A DNA stretch of 64,000 bases, from assembly GCA_016213825.1 (NCBI GenBank), contig JACQZP010000016.1:1-64000 (forward strand), read 5' to 3'. Origin of the DNA: Acetobacterium woodii. GTDB taxonomy: Bacteria; Bacillota; Clostridia; Eubacteriales; Eubacteriaceae. Positions 63,920-64,000 of the stretch are shown piece after piece (positions within the stretch are counted from its first letter, which is position 1; every line of letters starts with the position of its first letter). Both the position numbers and the translations under genes were made by a program. The notes beneath the pieces are model-generated. The model made no database searches. It had not been told where the DNA came from and saw only the letters and a list, made by a program, of their open reading frames with translations.

Positions 63920-64000
63920 TGGTGCGAGAAACGGGGGTCGAACCCGTACGCCTTTCGGCACACGCCTCTGAAACGTGCTTGTCTGCCAGTTCCAACACTC
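63920..64000 (-). tRNA. tRNA-Leu (anticodon CAG), 5' end beyond window
   Basis: On the minus strand the T arm GGGTTCGACCC, long variable arm GTGCCGAAAGGCGT, anticodon stem CACGT/GCGTG with loop TTCAGAG (CAG), and encoded CCA (63920-63922) are present. The first about four acceptor bases lie past the right edge. Confidence 0.93.

Overview
The window looks like chromosomal DNA of an anaerobic acetogenic Firmicute close to Acetobacterium or Eubacterium. This is an inference from gene content: a complete anaerobic benzimidazole (cobamide lower ligand) operon in the order bzaA-bzaB-cobT-bzaC-bzaD-bzaE behind a cobalamin riboswitch, a cobalt ECF transporter, a superoxide reductase, and AGGAGG ribosome sites with frequent TTG starts. 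No 16S gene is present, so the genus is not proven. Layout: 0-5 kb holds the 5' part of a large secreted leucine-rich-repeat surface protein (minus strand, open at the left edge, two tandem modules of about 398 residues) and a LytTR/GHKL two-component system. 5-7.2 kb has a decayed fragment and a TRM11-like methyltransferase. About 7.7-19.4 kb is an AT-rich accessory island ending at a tRNA-Arg(ACG) gene; a 13-base copy of the tRNA 3' end sits at the far end. The island carries a PIN-like protein, an ApeA-like HEPN protein, an HTH plus MtlD-fold-like pair behind a long structured leader, a frameshifted Y-family polymerase, a second broken polymerase cassette, a split zinc-binding-like gene, a Panacea-domain fragment and an internally deleted IS256-type transposase. 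19.6-27.2 kb is ordinary core: membrane protein, glutamine amidotransferase-like hydrolase, lipoprotein, NUDIX, superoxide reductase, GH25 lysozyme, LarE, ABC exporter. 27.4-34.4 kb is a minus-strand block of eight genes: FecCD-type permease, ATPase and binding lipoprotein, then a tight five-gene set (HypB-like GTPase, soluble ABC ATPase with a DUF1858-like head, DUF364 protein, SAM methyltransferase, THEP1-like NTPase). I regard this five-gene set as the best candidate for an uncharacterised metal or cofactor handling system. 34.6-42.9 kb is the divergent, riboswitch-controlled bza operon. BzaA/BzaB turn aminoimidazole ribotide into 5-hydroxybenzimidazole, BzaC O-methylates it, the B12-binding radical SAM enzymes BzaD and BzaE carry it on to dimethylbenzimidazole, and CobT activates the base. 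43-54 kb has a double-domain solute-binding protein, a CorC-like protein, glycerate kinase, a TelA/XpaC pair and the cobalt transporter genes cbiMN-cbiQ-cbiO behind an attenuator. 54-64 kb has a D-Ala-D-Ala carboxypeptidase, an M16C protease, RarA, an orphan adenine methyltransferase, a zinc-ribbon/TPR envelope protein and a tRNA-Leu(CAG) cut by the right edge. Cobalt import, lower-ligand synthesis and the unexplained transporter cluster all lie within 27 kb, which fits a heavy demand for corrinoids in acetogenic C1 metabolism.
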